From Mageeibacillus sp. UBA1257 (GTDB lineage: Bacteria; Bacillota; Clostridia; UBA1212; UBA1257), in assembly GCA_002308775.1 (NCBI GenBank), contig DBVT01000033.1:1-6104 (forward strand): a stretch of DNA of 6,104 nt, in the 5' to 3' direction. The translations under genes were made by a program, and so were the position numbers. A model generated the notes under the pieces. The model had not been told where the DNA came from. It did no database searches and saw nothing but the letters and a program-made list of their open reading frames with translations. Positions 4,473-6,104 of this stretch are shown here, one piece after another; position 1 is the first letter of the stretch, and every line of letters starts with the position of its first letter.

Positions 4473-6104
4473 TTACGCTGTGACTATGACTTTAAATGTT
4501 GCCGTGACTGTTCCGCTCACGTCGCTCACGACCACAACGACGACTCCTTCCTCAATTGCCTCGATGAATCCTGTATCAAGGATTATTATCGCGTTAGGAT
4601 TTTCAGACTCTTCGCTGACCGTCCATGTGAGGGTATTGTCTGTCGCGTCTTCAGGTGTGACAGTCGCTTCGGGAAGTCTCTTTCTCTCTCCTACAGAGAG
4701 CGTGATCTCTTCTTCAGAGAGCGTGATGCCGGTTACCGGTACGGGTTCTTCTACGGTCACTATGCATTCTGCGAACACCTCGTCTGTTCCGGCTAAAGCC
4801 TGCGCCCTGATAGTTGCGACTCCGGGAGCAATAGCTGTGACAAGTCCGTTTTCGTCAACCGTAGCGACACTTTGTTCATCTGACGTCCAGACTAATGTCT
4901 TGTTCACCGAGTCCTCGGGCAGTACAGTCGCGGTTATTTGCGCCGTATACCCCGCTGCAACTGTAAGCTCCGTATTATCGAACGTGACGCTCGTGGGTCT
5001 CACAGGTTCTCTTACTTTGATCACACAGAATGCCTTGAGATCGTTCTCTTCTGTGCTTGCGGTTATTGTGACCATGCCTTCGAATACGGCGGTGACTTTA
5101 CCTGTGTCGTCCACTGTGCAGACAGTCTCGTCTGACGTTTTCCAAATGACCGTCTTGTTGACTGCATCCTCGGGAAGTACCGTCGCCGTAAGCTGCAGCT
5201 CGTCTCCTATATCGAGTTCCGCCTCCGTGACATCGAGCGTTATCGTCTCGGGAACTACAGGCGTCTCTATCAAAACTTCGCATGTCGCCGTATATCCGCC
5301 GTCTTCCGTGGTTACTGTTATAACAGCTGTTCCGGGAGTGATCGCTGTGACAAGTCCGTTTTCATCTACCGTCGCAAAGCTCTCGGCATCTGACGTCCAT
5401 GTGACATTTTTATTCATCGCATCCTCAGGTAAGACCGTCGCGATAAGCTGCACCGTATCTCCCGCTTCGAGTTCGAGAAGCGTCTGATCGAGCGTTACGG
5501 ACTCTGCGTGTATATAAGGATCGACTACCACTTCAGCTGATGCGGTCTTGGGATTCTCACTGCCGTCTTTAAGCGTCAATGTGATCGTAGCCGTACCTGC
5601 GGCAAGTGTCGTGACCTTGCCTGTCTCGTCGACCGTAGCGACTGTCTCGTCAGAACTTGTCCATTCTACGCCTTCCGTATATGCCTCGGCAGGTGTAAAT
5701 GTATATGTGAGATCGAATGTGTCTCCTTCAACTATCGTCTCGGGAAGTTCGCTCAGAGTCAGCGAATCAGGCCTTACGACAGTGACTGTTACAACGCACG
5801 TCTTCGGACTTCCGCTTGTAGGTGTTACTGTTATAGTCGCCGTTCCTTCTCCGACAGCCGTCACTGTGCCGTCATCCGACACTGTCGCGACTGACTGATT
5901 TGACGATCTCCATCTGAGCGTCTTATCGCTTGCGTTCTCGGGCACGAAACTGACTCTGATTTTTACTGTCTCTCCCGCGGACATCTCTTTGTTCGTTATA
6001 TTGAGTAAAATGCTCTCCACAGGCACAGCGGGTCCTCCGGGCGTGGGAGTGGGCGTAGTCGTAGGCGTAGGTGTAGGTGTAGGTGTAGGCGTCGGCGTCG
6101 GCGT
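4473..6104 (-). CDS. Secreted/surface protein with Thr-Pro linker and six Big_2 Ig-like domains (5' end beyond window)
   Basis: C-terminal 543 codons of a larger protein; the frame is open to the right edge and stops at TAA 4473-4475. A GTG at 6026 is in frame, but it is not taken as the start because the coding sense continues upstream as an unbroken Thr-Pro run. Order: Thr-Pro linker (window residues 1-22), then GGPA, then six Big_2 (BID_2) beta-sandwich domains of 84-88 residues. Each carries the family pattern: a strand ending in Ala/Gly-Gly-(Asp/Glu), a (V/T)xPEDA motif, WTSSDxxVATVDxxGxVTA, then G-T-A-x-I-T-V. Domain spans are 6026-5775, 5774-5514, 5513-5253, 5252-5001, 5000-4740 and 4739-4476. 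Such domains are extracellular spacers or adhesion modules, and the linker type is common between domains of clostridial surface and hydrolytic proteins. There is no LPXTG signal, transmembrane segment, S-layer or dockerin module after the last domain. The N-terminal part, which probably carries the signal peptide and any catalytic or anchoring domain, is not in the window, so function is unknown. Confidence 0.88.
   Translation of the reverse strand, partial: TPTPTPTPTPTPTPTTTPTPTPGGPAVPVESILLNITNKEMSAGETVKIRVSFVPENASDKTLRWRSSNQSVATVSDDGTVTAVGEGTATITVTPTSGSPKTCVVTVTVVRPDSLTLSELPETIVEGDTFDLTYTFTPAEAYTEGVEWTSSDETVATVDETGKVTTLAAGTATITLTLKDGSENPKTASAEVVVDPYIHAESVTLDQTLLELEAGDTVQLIATVLPEDAMNKNVTWTSDAESFATVDENGLVTAITPGTAVITVTTEDGGYTATCEVLIETPVVPETITLDVTEAELDIGDELQLTATVLPEDAVNKTVIWKTSDETVCTVDDTGKVTAVFEGMVTITASTEENDLKAFCVIKVREPVRPTSVTFDNTELTVAAGYTAQITATVLPEDSVNKTLVWTSDEQSVATVDENGLVTAIAPGVATIRAQALAGTDEVFAECIVTVEEPVPVTGITLSEEEITLSVGERKRLPEATVTPEDATDNTLTWTVSEESENPNAIIILDTGFIEAIEEGVVVVVVSDVSGTVTATFKVIVTA
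4476..6026 (-). repeat. Six tandem coding repeats (Big_2 units of about 252-264 bp)
   Basis: The six domain-coding units are diverged tandem repeats. Conservation is highest in the middle units: the plus-strand 20-mer GCTGTGACAAGTCCGTTTTC occurs at 4834-4853 and again at 5344-5363, exactly 510 bp apart, which is two units. The first, second and last units are the most divergent at protein level; the last has an irregular loop and a run of six valines. Confidence 0.85.
6039..6104 (-). repeat. Hexanucleotide-type repeat encoding the Thr-Pro linker
   Basis: On the minus strand this is a run of ACx CCx codon pairs giving (Thr-Pro)n with one Thr-Thr interruption. The third positions drift in blocks: ACGCCG nearest the window edge, then ACACCT, then ACGCCC and ACTCCC. 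It continues past the right edge. Changes by whole 6-bp units stay in frame, so linker length can vary between strains. Confidence 0.85.

Noticed and set aside
4417..5487. A 356-codon plus-strand open frame opposite the Ig-like protein gene.
   Set aside because: Its translation is a low-complexity Ser/Thr/Val string that mirrors the Big_2 repeats on the other strand. It has no ribosome binding site, and the minus-strand frame has clear domain structure. The same holds for the plus-strand frame at 5548-5898.
6024..6026. GTG as the true start of the Ig-like protein.
   Set aside because: The frame continues upstream for 26 codons with a Thr-Pro linker typical of real proteins, and there is no ribosome binding site before the GTG; the gene is simply cut by the window edge.
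4476..6026. The regular repeats as a CRISPR array or non-coding satellite.
   Set aside because: Unit length is about 255 bp, differences concentrate at codon third positions, and the frame stays open through all six units, so these are protein domain repeats.

Overview
The window looks like chromosomal DNA from an anaerobic, moderately low-GC member of the Firmicutes, most likely Clostridia. The grounds are strong AGGAGG-type ribosome binding sites, a Firmicutes-type YhbY protein, a large cytoplasmic family 2 beta-galactosidase, and a surface-type protein built from bacterial Ig-like (Big_2) domains behind a Thr-Pro linker. I cannot place it below class level from this sequence alone.

Layout, left to right. 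Positions 1-524 (minus strand) hold the N-terminal 174 codons of an AlkD-type DNA alkylation repair glycosylase, which runs off the left edge. Positions 525-719 are a divergent intergenic region with a good promoter for the repair gene, a weaker promoter candidate for the beta-galactosidase, a perfect 10-bp palindrome that could be an operator, and a possible 14-codon leader ORF whose stop overlaps the beta-galactosidase start as ATGA. Positions 720-3932 (plus) encode a complete 1070-residue LacZ-like beta-galactosidase. Positions 3999-4292 (plus) encode a complete 97-residue YhbY-like CRM-domain ribosome assembly protein. A 23-bp stem-loop at 4311-4362 separates it from the convergent gene on the right. 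Positions 4473-6104 (minus) are the C-terminal 543 codons of a large, probably secreted protein with a Thr-Pro linker followed by six Big_2 domains; its N-terminus lies beyond the right edge.

The genes do not form an obvious functional system. DNA repair, lactose/galactoside hydrolysis, ribosome assembly and a surface protein sit side by side, with divergent and convergent boundaries. The beta-galactosidase has no transporter or regulator beside it in the window, so any operon partners or LacI-type regulator lie elsewhere. I see no mobile element, CRISPR array, tRNA or rRNA. The parts most worth a second look are the unusual 5' leader of the beta-galactosidase gene, the altered motifs and insertion in that enzyme, the altered GxxG loop of YhbY, and the alternating repeat pattern in the Ig-like protein.
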